Source: Ceratodon purpureus
Taxonomy: Eukaryota > Streptophyta > Bryopsida > Pseudoditrichales > Ditrichaceae
Length of the DNA stretch: 64,000 nucleotides
Direction of reading: 5' to 3'
NCBI GenBank assembly: GCA_014871385.1
Contig: CM026428.1
Location: 17,208,437 to 17,272,436, forward strand
The notes under the pieces were generated by a model. The model was not told the DNA's origin. It saw nothing but the letters and a program-made list of their open reading frames with translations, and did not search any database. A program made the position numbers and the translations under genes. This document shows, piece by piece, positions 1 to 12,584 of the stretch; within the stretch, counting starts at the first letter, position 1; every line of letters starts with the position of its first letter.

Positions 1-534
1 GGTTTAAGGAAGGATTTTCAACCTACATACCTGACTCTCTGAACAATCTATCCAATTTTCCATTCAGAGCCCTATCTATTCTCTAGATCCAAAATCTACT
101 TACAAAGAGAAGAGCCGACACCAACAACAATCTCAATGTCTCACCCTGTGTAGTCCCTACAATCTGCTAGAGTTTTCGAAAACAATTTTCTAACAAAGTA
201 GCAACTTCACAGAAACTTTGAGATCCCTTTACCAAAGTCAACATCCTTAGCCTTCGATCCCAACCGCGCTCACTCATCTCCAAAAAAGTTGAAGAAAGAA
301 ATGAAATTAGTTCCTCAAAGCAAGGGAAGTTGTTAGCTTTCTAGATGCTTCTGAAACCCTAAGTTAGTTTTCTATCTACCCATTGGATCTCTACCACGTG
401 GCATCATCTCTTTAGTTTGAACTTACCCCTTTGTATATATAAGTTTCATTGTTTTGTATTTTCAATCATTTAATAGAATGAAGTCTCGAAGTAAGACTGT
501 TTACAACATTTGAGTGTATTTTGGATTTGGTTTT

Positions 535-680
535 TACCAAGTCATAAGCTCATTGTTAATTGAAGGAAGTGTTTATCTCATATAATGAGCATATAATTGG
601 TCCGGGTTCAAACCTTAATGGACTCGTTTGAATAGGCATGTGGTATGTAGTAACTTGACACTATTAAGTAATAGATGGCT
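535..680 (+). mobile_element. SINE-like element A, tRNA-like head
   Basis: A tRNA-like Pol III promoter can be read. An A-box-like AAGCTCATTGTTAATTG lies at about 546-562 (compare the tRNA pattern TAGCTCAGTTGGTTAG), and a B-box-like GGTTCAAACC lies at 605-614 after GGTCCG. Three related copies occur in the window: minus strand near 24890-25080, plus strand near 41128-41250, and minus strand near 43300-43405. The copy near 25 kb keeps the best B box, GGTTCGAACC. The ends are not defined because I could not see target duplications. Naming it a SINE is inference from the Pol III boxes and the dispersed copies. Confidence 0.5.
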
Positions 681-782
681 TGAATCTAGAGCCATTCTAC
701 CAATAAAGTGTACAACAAAACTACAAAAATCAAACTAAAAATGTAATTATAGAACAAAACAAACTAGATGATTTTAAAAGCT

Positions 783-817
783 GATGTTCCATATCAATTA
801 AGCTGATATGGAACATC
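783..817. repeat. Perfect 14-bp-arm hairpin
   Basis: The arms GATGTTCCATATCA (783-796) and TGATATGGAACATC (804-817) are exact reverse complements around a 7-nt loop. Function is unknown; it may be the relic of a small inverted-repeat element. Confidence 0.8.
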
Positions 818-3056
818 AACAAACCTTCTAAATTACCAAGCTTTTTGTAATAGGTCAATTCAAGAAGACTTTCTATTCTTCATTTATTAGTGGTTTTAAA
901 AGCTACAAATTTGGACTATATCAGAGCGTCTCTCAACTTCTTCAAAATTGGAAGTATTCTAAAAGAATATAGAGACAATAGAAAGATATCCTTGAAGGAC
1001 TCACCTTGAATTGTCATCTCACTTGGGAGGAGACATTGATGTGATGTCATCTCATAATTACTTTGATGCCATATCCTTCTTTTTAAAATTGACCTTTCCT
1101 AGTTTGGCATGGTCCATGTCTTATAAGTCGATATTCTACATAAAATTTAGCGAGCTTAATGTTGTTATGTTTACATAGAAAAGACTATCAACGCTAGAAG
1201 CATGACCTTTGTTTTTTATTGACAAATATAGGTAAAGTGAATGAAGGTGAAATGAAGTGCATTCTTCAAAGCAATTATCTAAGCCACTTTGTTTTTCAAA
1301 TGTACTAAGCGCTTCAAGTCAAAAAAGACAAATTGAATGGCTCTAAGCGCTTTGTTTGCTGATGATGTGCAACATTGGTACTGTAATGTAGACGTGGACA
1401 TCTTTGGGTGAGACTTGGACATCTTTAGGTGTGACGTCGAGCACATGGTTTAATTTCTTGTTGACTACTATAAATTTTTTCCCTCCCGGGTTCTTGGAAA
1501 AGTTACAATCACTAGATGAGGGCAAGTCATGCCATTTAGCAATTGGTGTATTGATGTGACAATATTTTTGTCCAAGCGCATTTGAACTTGAGTAGTCACA
1601 TGAATTTGAGTAGTCCACAACATCTGGTCGACTATGATTTTCTTAATCATTTTAAAATGAAGAGGATGTCAAATAAATGTATAGTTCATATAGAATGAAA
1701 ATAAATGGGCTTCATTTGCACATCATTAGCAAATTACATCGTATTCCTTGTATATCAAAAGTAGTAATTTTGCTTAAGCAAAACAATCATATAGCCATGA
1801 ATTTTGTTACAATTGCGTTCATATAAGCAACAATAGTAAATACTTTTGCATAAGCCTACTTTGCATTTTATAGCACAAATGCACCAATTCATTCCTCATA
1901 AATAAACGTACAAACAACCCTAGCACTCACCTACATATTTGCACCGCCATCGTCATCATCCAACCATACACATAACTCCCGCACTTACTTGTGTCTTATC
2001 ACTAGCTAGTAAACCTCGCAAACAAAACGACACTTATATAAGCCTTATCTTCATAGAAGCCTACATGCAACAACGCAATGTTATTCACATTAGTTGGACT
2101 AGATAGACTAGATAGCATCGAGTCTAAATTTTTTAATGGTAGGAGTTTTTTATTTGATGTAAACCCAATCAAAACCTTAGTCGTGTAGGCAACGAAAGTC
2201 CTAAAGGGGCTAACATTATAGCAATCAGCGTAGGCCTTACAATTCAAAAGGCTAATTGAAAAGATATAGCTGATTGAAGGCATAAGGTTGAGCCACCCAT
2301 TACCAACCAGGATCCCGTCTACAGCATGTAGGGTACATAGAAATAGTCATGGGCCGGACGCATTTCCGATCATTTCCGATTTTTCTAGATGATTATAGTA
2401 AGGCATAGATGGTTCACTCTCAATGGTTCTTATAGATTTCTATTAAAGATATTTAGACTTTCTCTATTCTCAATTATATGTACAAGGATGATTAGAAACT
2501 ACTCCTACAATGAACGGCTCTATAGATTGGTTAGCAACTTTTTACTTCAAATAATTATAACTATTTGAATAGTGGGACTAAAATCATAGAACGTGTTGCA
2601 TTCAACAAGAACTTTATGTTTGCACACATAAAAAATCCTAAAAAAAATTATATACCTTAATATCATATGCTAAAATCCTTAAGTGATCGGTTATGATAAG
2701 AGCTACAGAGTGGTTTGAGGATGTGATGGTGTTGTTGGTAGGATGAAGTGTGGAAACGGTTTGAGGTCTACATATCAAGTCAAAGTGCAAATTATGGAAG
2801 ATCAGTAAAAACCGTCCCACTAGGAATTCCACATATAAGAAGCATAAAAACACTATGTGAATTCTAGCTGGACATCTCAAACTGTGAAACAATGAGACGC
2901 TAGAGTAATCATAGGTAAGTCCTGCTTTAGCCTTAATTCTTATTCACCAATGCAATCGAAATCTTCCTAAAGCAGGTTGGAGCAGTCCAAAATCCTCAGC
3001 ATCTGGTGCAGCCCATCCTCATACAATGAAATGCCACAACCACCTAAGAACACATA

Positions 3057-3429
3057 AGGTAGTGCTCCCAAAAACCGTCCCGGCCCAAAAACCGTCCCAT
3101 AGGCTTGACATAGGTTGTCCCTGAAACTGTGCACAATCATTCTAATTCCGTCTATGGCTGCAGAAACTGAGTGCTTGTGATTGGTGCAGAAACGTCCTAT
3201 TCTCATAATCCAAGTGGTCATATTAACCATGACTCTAGGGACGGTTAGTGGCCCACCTAGGGCTGAACATTCAAAAATTCATAGGAAATTGTAGACTTAC
3301 TCAAAAAATGATTTTTTTTTGGGATGACTTTGCACTAGCTTTGCACTTCATCCAAAAATTATAAAAAAATTCCACCACTATTCCAAATGAGCAAACCTGA
3401 AATTCGGATAGTTTCTGGGACCACTACCT
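3057..3429. mobile_element. TA-flanked MITE, family AGGTARTGC, copy 1
   Basis: This is a 373-bp element with imperfect terminal inverted repeats. The left end starts AGGTAGTGCTCCCAAAAACC and the right end, read on the minus strand, starts AGGTAGTGGTCCCAGAAACT. TA lies on both sides (3055-3056 and 3430-3431), as in a Tc1/mariner-type TA target duplication. A second copy, inverted and clearly homologous along its whole length, lies at 56892-57266. No transposase is encoded. Confidence 0.75.
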
Positions 3430-5800
3430 TAGTGAGGAACAATATCTTTGTTTGTAGTGGAACACTAGACTACTTAGCTTGAAGATACATGTTTCACAAC
3501 GGGGTAGCAAAACATAGTGGTTTCCTCAAGCATTTTGACAAAAGCAGCAACAAATACAACGATCAGTTTGAAATTAAATTTGAGATACAGTGCATAAATA
3601 ACTCACACTGAGCTAAGTAGACGTTAGCTGCCTTCTTGACAACCAATCTTCAAGCTCAATTGTGGAATTTGGTGATCAATTTTTTTTATCTACTTTGCTT
3701 TAATTGAACAGAATGTTTTCAAAATAATCAAAATAAAACAAAGGAAAGGAAAGAAAATAAAAGAAAAAATATACTATATTCCTTGAAACACTTATCAATG
3801 TGTATTCCTTTCATTGATGCCTTTGAATATCATGGAAAAGAACGTGTAGAGAAGATTGGAGCCATAGACTACAAGGTCATTTGAATTAGATACCTCCATC
3901 GAGTGTGGCTTGGAGAGACATGCTTGGGAGGGTGGAGGAGGAGTGTAGGGGTGGGGCAAAACCTACCCTTTTATTATGTTAGAGTCTTGTCCTGGGGGTG
4001 GAGAACATGTCCGTTCTTCATAATGGTACTTAGTTCTAGCCTCGGTAGGCTAGGTAGTTGTAGTGTCCACCTTCGAAAGGAGGCATCAAGGTTAGCATGC
4101 ACTTTGTAGGTCTTGGTGGCATACTTAGTATCACTACCCCAACAGACACTTCATTCACGTGGGCCTTCAGTCCGAGTTACTCACTCTGTAAGAGTCTGAT
4201 CTCAAAAGAATATTTCTCAAAATTTAATAAGAAAATCCCCAAAGCACCCCAAAACAGGCAGAGCGAGAAAAATGGACCACCCAACCCATGAGGTTCGGTG
4301 CAACGCCGGAAGAGGGAAAATAAAGAGACCCATTCGAATGTGTTGGAACTGATTCGAACAAACGAAACGAGCGAATCGTGCAGCAGCAACCGCAGCATGG
4401 CCATGGCCACGACATTTTAAGATGCAGGATGCAAGGCGGATGCCTTCGGACATCACGACATGATCCATCCGCAGTGATCCATGCCCTAATCATCTCCACC
4501 GGAGTCCCAGCTGATCGGAGTCCGGACAAAGCTACCACCCAACAGCTAGCGAGGGTGACAAGGTTACAGGAAAATGCATGCTGGTTCCGAATCCTCGCCC
4601 TTGTGCTCATCGTCCATGTGCGAGTATCCATTAGCAGAAGAGAGGTGCGCTGTTAACTGCTACCAAGAATCACAGCGCTCTGAGGCCACACAGCAGTGTC
4701 TAACTTAACCCAGCGTGCACAAGACAAAGACTTCCTTCGCATTAAATGTTGCCCGTGACGTGAGCACCCTGTTGTTGACACCTCAGCTCGATCTTCGTCA
4801 TGTTAGAGTTGGGGTTTAATTCCTCAGGTTGTCAGAAGGCCTTCAAGAAAAGCAAGTCACTTATTATCAACACTGTGTTCACATGCTTTACTCTCTCTCT
4901 CTCGCTCCCACCTGCGCAAGATATGAACTGTCATGCTGCATTTTTTGAGCAAAGTTTCAAGAAATCTCATGTGCTGTAGGTGCCCACTGGCCAATGGAGG
5001 TAGTACCCTTCGAGAGGCAGCGACGTACTTTAACTCATGGATTGCTGCTGTAGAGGGTTCGATCAAGTCTGTGGAGATAGATATATACATATAGCTACGT
5101 TCCTTAATGTTTGGTATGCATCATCAAGATAGGTAACAGCCCAGGTGCCAATGTCTCCTTCAAAATTCTTCGTCTAAAATGAATTCGTGCAGATTACTCG
5201 TCAACTTACTTCTAGCATACACGACATAACCCCTTATTCATCGTGTAATGATTCAATGAAAACAACTTCCCTCCCCGCATCACAAAACCAAAAAGTTGGG
5301 AGGAACATGATGCAAAGTCCTTCAAAATAGTCTATTTCAATGCTAAACTTTGACGGAACATATCACGAACTGTAGTTGAATAAAAATCTTCACAAATCCC
5401 TACCTCGTACCAAACCTCGTCAATGGCCCCCCTGTTCGATCGCCACCCCCAGTGCGCTAGCTCCCAACCAGAATTGGACCAACGTACAGATCCAGCCAAT
5501 ACTTGGCGGAAGTACTTATAAGATGACAGTAGGCAACTCATAAGCATTGAACACATGATCACCATCATTGTGAGTCTACTACTAGCAATGGTGATCGGAA
5601 CTCTGGAAACCCCGAATTCACTACACCAAATTCATGACAAGAAGATGAAGTGGCAATACTTGGAAAGCCTCGATTTGATTCAGCAACCATAGAACAAATG
5701 AATACAAAGACTCTAAATTTGCATCTCCTTGTCCCAATTCAGCTGATCTAAAATAATTGTCATAAATGTCCACCAAAGAATGCCCAGAAGGCAACGCCGC
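3430..5800. other. Intergenic DNA upstream of the first gene island
   Basis: No supportable gene. It contains a degenerate SINE-like copy at about 4057-4190. From about 4400 the base composition becomes more GC-rich toward the SET/MYND gene. Small open frames at 4224-4656 and 5332-5568 lack any recognisable domain and were not accepted as genes. Confidence 0.5.
4057..4190 (+). mobile_element. SINE-like element B, degenerate copy
   Basis: It starts GTGTCCACCTTCGAAAGGAG and later carries AACAGACACTTCATTCACGT. Both match the better-preserved copies at 25154-25285 and 42463-42597 (GTGTCTACTCTCGAAAGAGG and AACAGACACTTAATTCACGT). The middle has diverged and no target duplication is visible. Confidence 0.45.
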
Positions 5801-6982
5801 TCAATCATCGACCATTCCATGCTCCTCTAGATCGCGATGGAACTCCTCGTCCGACCTCACATGGCCACAGTAATTGCATTCCATGGACCCCTCCAGCCCC
5901 TGGGCATCCAGCTCACCTGGAGGTAAGGGCGCCATGGTGCCGCCGCATTCTTCCACAGGGCAGAGGTACTTCACAAAAAAAATGGCATGACCAAAGTCAT
6001 CCTCATCGTCATCAACGCTACCTGCGTCCTCTGATGTCACCTTTCCTGCTCCCACATCACTAGCCCCCACTTCAAGCTCACCGTCGCTCTCCCCCTCGTC
6101 GTCCTCACCCTCGTCCTCATCTTTCCACTCCGACTCCACTTTACACCTCGCACACTTGCACCAAAATCCGTATTCTTCGTGCAACCTCGTCTGCCTGTCG
6201 CCGTACGCCCAGTCGATTGGAAAATAACTCAAGCAGACCTCGGATCCTTCTTCGATCTCATGTAGAGCGCGAACAATGACATCCGTGTTGCCTTCTCCAT
6301 CCCTATCAACATACTCAAACCTACAAGCATTCGGCAGGCAATCGTGATTGAACATGGAAGCCTGCGCAAACATGGCGTAAGCCCGAACTTTTCTCTCCTC
6401 TCCGGCTTTCGAAGGAGCCATTAAACCAAACGCATTACAAGCATCACGCGCCAGCAACCCCCCTGTCGTCTCCAACGAAATCTCGGATGGCAACGCCTCT
6501 AATTCACCAAAGGCCTCTACCACGAACTCGTGCAACTCTTTCACGACCTCCTCCTCCTGCTCCTGCCCTTCCAATTCCAATAGTTTCACGAACGCTTTCG
6601 TATCCCGAAACGCCAAGTCATAGGCCGCGATCAAAAATCGCGCCAGTGTCCGCCGCTCCAACGAAAAACCCTTCCTCTTCTTCAACGCCGTAATTCCCTT
6701 ACAGACGCGCGCATTGTGACTTCCACTTCTCGCAGATTCAAGACAAGATTCCCCACAAAACGTCACTCCCTCACACGCAGAGCAGGGAACGGCCTCCCGA
6801 CCTGGCAACGACAGCAAGCGCTCGCAGTGGCTGCAAAACGCCCCGCTCTCCGCAGCCTCCGCCTCCTCGTACACGAGCAGAGGCGAGTCCCGCAGCAGCA
6901 CCTCGCCTGCGCGCAGGCCCCGCGTCGCCACCAGCGCACGCCCCCGCCCTGCGATCTCCTCCTGCCGCAGCGCCATGGCCAT
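5801..6982 (-). CDS. SET domain protein with MYND zinc finger (SMYD/ASHR2 type)
   Basis: Single-exon gene, about 393 residues from the preferred start. SMYD-type proteins transfer methyl groups from S-adenosylmethionine to lysines of histones or other proteins; the substrate here is unknown. A MYND zinc finger interrupts the SET domain, with ligands at about C50, C53, C67, C70, C76, C80, H89 and C94. The SET core has NHDCLPNA at about 212-219 and CLSYF further on. A post-SET cysteine cluster (WCKCARC), a long acidic stretch and a C-terminal CxxxxC/CxxC pair follow. The frame stays open upstream to 7153, but the added residues are low-complexity G/E/R. I chose the ATG at 6980-6982 because the family's start (MxxALRQEEIAGRGRAL-like) aligns there; the ATG at 6974-6976 is equally possible. 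Closest known plant relative: Arabidopsis ASHR2. It is divergent from the DDAH gene. Confidence 0.85.
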   Translation of the reverse strand: MAMALRQEEIAGRGRALVATRGLRAGEVLLRDSPLLVYEEAEAAESGAFCSHCERLLSLPGREAVPCSACEGVTFCGESCLESARSGSHNARVCKGITALKKRKGFSLERRTLARFLIAAYDLAFRDTKAFVKLLELEGQEQEEEVVKELHEFVVEAFGELEALPSEISLETTGGLLARDACNAFGLMAPSKAGEERKVRAYAMFAQASMFNHDCLPNACRFEYVDRDGEGNTDVIVRALHEIEEGSEVCLSYFPIDWAYGDRQTRLHEEYGFWCKCARCKVESEWKDEDEGEDDEGESDGELEVGASDVGAGKVTSEDAGSVDDDEDDFGHAIFFVKYLCPVEECGGTMAPLPPGELDAQGLEGSMECNYCGHVRSDEEFHRDLEEHGMVDD

Positions 6983-7763
6983 GGCCCTCGCCTCCAAATT
7001 CCCGTGAGCTCCCGCTCCTCCTCTCCTCGCCTCGCCTCTCCTCTCCTCTCCGGTCGGCTGCAAAACCCCTCCGCCCTCCGCCTCCTCCCCTTGCAGTGTG
7101 CATGGGTCCACAAAACCCCCTCCGGATGAACGTCCCTGCTCCCTCTGTCCCACCAGTGAGGCTGCTCACATGGCCTTCATTGCTTCCGTCTCATCTCTGC
7201 ACAGCAACTTGCACTTCGTTGGGCTGCTTTGGATGCTATCTTTCTGCCCCTCGCATTCTACTTCTGTTTGCAACTTAGCTCCCGCTGTGCCGGAATTTCG
7301 GGCTCATACTTTGTTTGCATAGATTTCTGATCCCGCTTCTGATCACGTCGGTGAGGTCTGAACCCGGCGGAGAGAGAGTCTCAGTGTTCGTGTTTGGATG
7401 CATTGCCCAAGTTTGTTGAGGAAGTCCATTGTGTCCTTGCTGGTGAGTTGTGGGAAGTTGTGGAGCTTGGTGTTCGTGTTTCTAGCCTTTGAAGTTGTTG
7501 TGGATTTTTGTGTCTCGTTTCATGTTCTAGACCTGCATTTGGTTTGTCAATTACGAAGCATTTTGTGTTCGTAGGGTTTTAATGGCGATTGAAGGATGGG
7601 TTTGAGTGATGGGGAATCCGGTTTGAGATTATGGGTGATGAGCAATTGTGATTGTTACTCTTCTGGTTGAGGATGTGGGGCTGTTTTAGGCGTTGGTGTG
7701 TGCTAATTGATTTACTGCGGTGGTTCTGATGTTCCAAGTACTGACGCTGAGCACGAGAGCGCC
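6983..7763. promoter_or_regulatory. Shared upstream region of divergent SET/MYND and DDAH genes
   Basis: About 780 bp separate the two divergent start codons. Both 5' leaders and promoters must lie here. The SET side (7000-7090) is a C/T-rich block of TCTCCTCTCC type. No clear TATA box could be assigned, so individual transcription starts are not called. Confidence 0.5.
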
Positions 7764-9189
<1,426 letters not shown>

Positions 9190-9878
9190 ATTCTTCACTT
9201 TTCTTTCAGAGTAGTAAGCTCGTTTGTAGCATAGAATCTTTGTATTTGGTGGGATCATTGTTCTGGAACTACGATAACCGTCCTGCAAGCTGTGGATGCG
9301 AATTGGATGACTTGAACAGGTTTAGTTGGACTTTCGAGCCTTTCACGACTGGGACATTCTGTTCGTGATTTATTAGATCCCAAATTAGTTTGCGGACGTT
9401 GTCTTCTCATTGTAGTGGTTGGTTGGGCTAGGTGATTGTGTTTTGAACTCCATGATGCACATAATGTTAAGAAATTTGTTGCCATGCAATTTCTAGTGAC
9501 TGACATTACTGGAATTGAATAAGCTGTGTCCTTGACAATCGGAATAATCCTCAAGTGTACAGTTACATTACGTAGGTGATGTAATATGGCCAAATCTTTG
9601 TTATCCTCCATATAATTTGATGTCAGATTTAATATCATCTTGGTTGTTGTGATTTTCTCAAACACTGCCGATTGACATGGGATTTGCTACAAGAGGGCCA
9701 TCCTCCGTTATCCTTCAGCTGCATTCCAGGGGTCCAATGAAAGTTGGACTCGGAAGCGTACCGGTACCGGCAGCATTTGCAGCAGAAGAAATTGTTTGTT
9801 CTGCCTTGCTATCCACAACTGCGTTGAAGATCGGGTGTCATGAATCACATATTAATTTGATAGCAGCGAAGAAGAATT
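9190..9878. other. 3' flank of DDAH
   Basis: AT-rich sequence expected to include the DDAH 3' untranslated region. No other gene or repeat was recognised. A long open frame that starts at 9677 runs through the mini-transposon at 9879-10127 and is not considered coding. Confidence 0.45.
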
Positions 9879-10127
9879 CACAGGGCAAGTTTTGCAGTTT
9901 CCCACTTGGGAAAGCTAAGGATTTCCCACCTAAAATAACAAAGAGTTCTATGTCGTGTGGGAAATGCGTAATGCCACATTCCTACATGATTTCCCACATG
10001 AACTTGGGAGATTGTTATGTGATTTTATATGTGCCGACTCAAATCCCTCTTGTCACTATTCATGCACAAGGGAAATCTCAAAATTTCCCACCTGTCCCAA
10101 GTGGGAAACTGCAAAAGTTGCCCTGTG
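9879..10127. mobile_element. CACTA-like mini-transposon (CACAG termini, ATT duplication)
   Basis: A 249-bp element whose ends are inverted repeats of more than 30 bp with one mismatch. The left end begins CACAGGGCAAGTTTTGCAGT and continues TTCCCACTTGGGA; the right end is its complement. The 3-bp direct repeat ATT flanks it (9876-9878 and 10128-10130). A CACxx terminus with a 3-bp duplication is the signature of CACTA/EnSpm elements. Inside, TTTCCCAC or its complement recurs several times, like the subterminal transposase-binding motifs of that superfamily. No protein is encoded. Confidence 0.7.
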
Positions 10128-10808
10128 ATTATAAATCAAATATCTATGTGAATATCTATGTGTCCAAGAAGGACCACTCCGAAAACAGATGGAATAAGCC
10201 TATCACAGTACCGGGATTAATAGCCGGATTAATAGTGTCGAGAATCTTCATAGCCACAATCAAGAATGTTCAAAGACAATTCCCCCGTTCAAATCTGTGC
10301 CGTTTGATATCTTTTGGTAAAGTAAGCTAATTTTTTTGATATTGTGACGTTTTTTGATGAATCCAACCGCGGGATCTTATAGTTAATATTGTAAAAACCT
10401 CCTCTCCAAAATTTAGAATTAGAGGCAGAACGGATTGCAAGATCTTAACTCATAAACTTTAAGAAAATTGTTTTGAAAATTGTTGAAACTTTAAAGCTTT
10501 TTTAATTTTAAATCTTCACAAGTGTCTAGAAAACATGGCTTTTTGTATCATTCACTTACTCACCATAATGGAATGAAACAAAGCTTCTTATATTCATAAG
10601 AGCTTATAAAATATGATTCTTTTTTTAGATTTTAAAAAAAAAATTGAGACTATGGCCAAACTTCGAGTAGAGAAGCATCCCAACCAATGAAAATGCACGA
10701 ATCCTCAAAGTTTCTCTTCTCGCCCTTCACACTAAGGGCTAAAGTCTAAACAACCTTGCGTCCAAAAGGGCCTAAGTGGCAACACTTTTAGAAAATTATG
10801 GCGCCAAG

Positions 10809-10879
10809 AGTTTGGCCTATCAATAGAAGTTTCGATCGAGCAAATGGCTCGACCCAAAATTCCATTGATAGGCCAAACT
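10809..10879 (+). ncRNA. Candidate small-RNA hairpin
   Basis: The arm at 10809-10840 pairs with the arm at 10848-10879 around a 7-nt loop. The outer 16 pairs are perfect (AGTTTGGCCTATCAAT against ATTGATAGGCCAAACT), and about five mismatches fall in the inner half. A run of T follows directly. Size, near-perfect stem and small bulges resemble a plant miRNA precursor or a tiny foldback element. No expression evidence exists here, so the RNA call is weak; either strand could be the transcribed one. Confidence 0.35.
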
Positions 10880-11484
10880 TTTTTTTTATTAAAATATGCA
10901 CACGAAGACAAGGCTCTTGGGCTATTAAGAGTTGGTCATACTCCACAAGCTTTGTCATACTTCATTAATGAACCTTTTGACAATCATTGGCATTACACCA
11001 ATCTTGGCTGAAATTTTTTCTACAGATTCTTCATTAATTTTTCAACTAACTTATTTTTTTCAAAATTTTTTTATTTGATTTTAATTTTTTATAAATGTTT
11101 AGATATTCGGATCATACGTCTTGACCTTTGGACTTCTCCTTTGGGCCTTCACACTAAGACGAGCCAAAGGTTTCAAGTGGATTATTTTAATATAAATTTT
11201 CAGCCCAAAGCTTCTCCTCTCGACATAGTTTGGGCCAATAAAGGTATGCTTCTGCTGTGGACTCTGGCCTGGTCTGAACTAGCCCTTAGACTTGCCTTTG
11301 TGTGCCTTGATTTGGGCATAAATCTCGAAAACCTCATTTATTTTTCAATATCTTTCAAAATTTCATGAGAACTTCTTTGTTCCAAAGATCTTACAAATAT
11401 CTATCTTCAATAAAAAAATTCCTGAAAAGAAAAAATTACTAAAGTGATAAAAACCTACTTAAATTCACCAAAAACCCGTTTTGT

Positions 11485-11508
11485 GGTTTAGGGTTTAGGG
11501 TTTAGGGC
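11485..11508 (+). repeat. Interstitial plant telomere-type repeat
   Basis: Three consecutive copies of TTTAGGG. This is the plant telomere unit, here a short internal tract in non-coding DNA. Confidence 0.85.
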
Positions 11509-12456
11509 TTAAAGTGGTGCGCATTAGAAGGATGACTTAATAAATGACCACTAAATCCTTCAAAGATGGAAAAGATACCCTTCACAAACCTGAGAAATAG
11601 AATCTCAACCTCTCATTCACATCTCTTAATGAATATTAATTAATGACAATGAAGGCTTTTTTTCTTTACTTGGCTCTCTAAAGGCTTGTTCCCATTTGGT
11701 CTTTCAAAGACCAGGGATAAAAATTTATCACCCCCACAATTTTGGAAAAAATACCTTATTTGTAGGAAAGGTGTCATCAATTAGGTTTGTAAAGGTGTTA
11801 GCAATAGTAAAGGGATTACATAATGGCCCCTGAAATGTCACAGTAGCAAAGACCGTTTTGTAGTGTTCAAAACTAAGGAATATTTCATATTTTGGTGCTT
11901 CCTTAACAATTGCCTACTATTGCTCAAATATTTTTTGTCTTCCTAATATTATTTAATACCCATTTTGAAAAATGTGTCATGTATACATCCATGAAGGATT
12001 AATTATTACTAAAGAACGTAGGTGGGAACACACACATTTGTTCCAGTGTTACACAAATGTGGGCTGGTGCAAGCAGAATGCAGATGGAGTAATGAGTGTT
12101 GAACATGATATGATATGATGTCGTGACTGGGTTTTCGGATTCCCCCTCCGGAGGGAGCACCAACCTAAGTCACACTTGACCTGTTATTAGTGACTGTGAT
12201 CATGCCTAAGTTAAGTTAAGTTAGGCAGCCCTAACTTAATCAAGTGCGACTCACTCACGGAACTTGGGCATAATATAATAATTATTTATGCATTCATTCA
12301 ACAACATCAGCATCAGCAGCATTCCAATTGCAAGGAGAGCCTGAATGATCATGTGATTGAATTCAGGTGCAGGTGCAGGTGCACTTCTGATTACTCAACC
12401 CAGAATTCAGATCAACCCAGTGCAAGCAAGGAAGGCAAGGCAAGCTTGTCATTCTT

Positions 12457-12457
12457 G

Positions 12458-12490
<33 letters not shown>

Positions 12491-12491
12491 G
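12457..12491 (+). repeat. GTT/TTG trinucleotide microsatellite in a 5' leader
   Basis: About eleven tandem TTG/GTT units roughly 95 bp upstream of the start codon of the next gene, so probably in its 5' untranslated leader. Confidence 0.9.
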
Positions 12492-12584
12492 GTGTTGTGG
12501 GATTGCGATTTGGGATCGTCACTGTGCCATCTGCATCTGCTTTGCTTGCGATTGGGGTGCGTGCCATCCCCATCCGCGGTCAGG

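Larger units (their letters stand above)
1..3056. other. AT-rich intergenic DNA
   Basis: No credible gene was found. The only open frames are short (under 95 codons), AT-driven and unlike any family I know. The stretch holds one SINE-like copy near 535-680 and a small perfect hairpin at 783-817, listed separately. The rest reads as old, degraded repeat DNA. Confidence 0.6.
10128..12456. other. AT-rich intergenic DNA
   Basis: No gene was recognised. The stretch holds a miRNA-precursor-like hairpin (10809-10879), a short telomere-type repeat (11485-11508) and a small palindromic tract around 12211-12233 (CCTAAGTTAAG/CTTAACTTAGG-like). Everything else looks like decayed repeat. Confidence 0.5.

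Noticed and set aside
5332..5568. 78-codon minus-strand frame with a Trp-rich segment
   Set aside because: Looked protein-like at first (repeated Trp), but no family was recognised and no neighbouring exon extends it.
6487..7129. Arg/Pro-rich open frames opposite the SET/MYND gene
   Set aside because: GC-rich shadow frames of a gene with clear MYND and SET motifs.
9677..10330. 217-codon open frame on the plus strand
   Set aside because: It runs straight through the CACTA-like mini-transposon and AT-rich flanks, has no domain and no homologous feel.
11485..11508. True telomere end
   Set aside because: Only three TTTAGGG units, internal and flanked by ordinary sequence.
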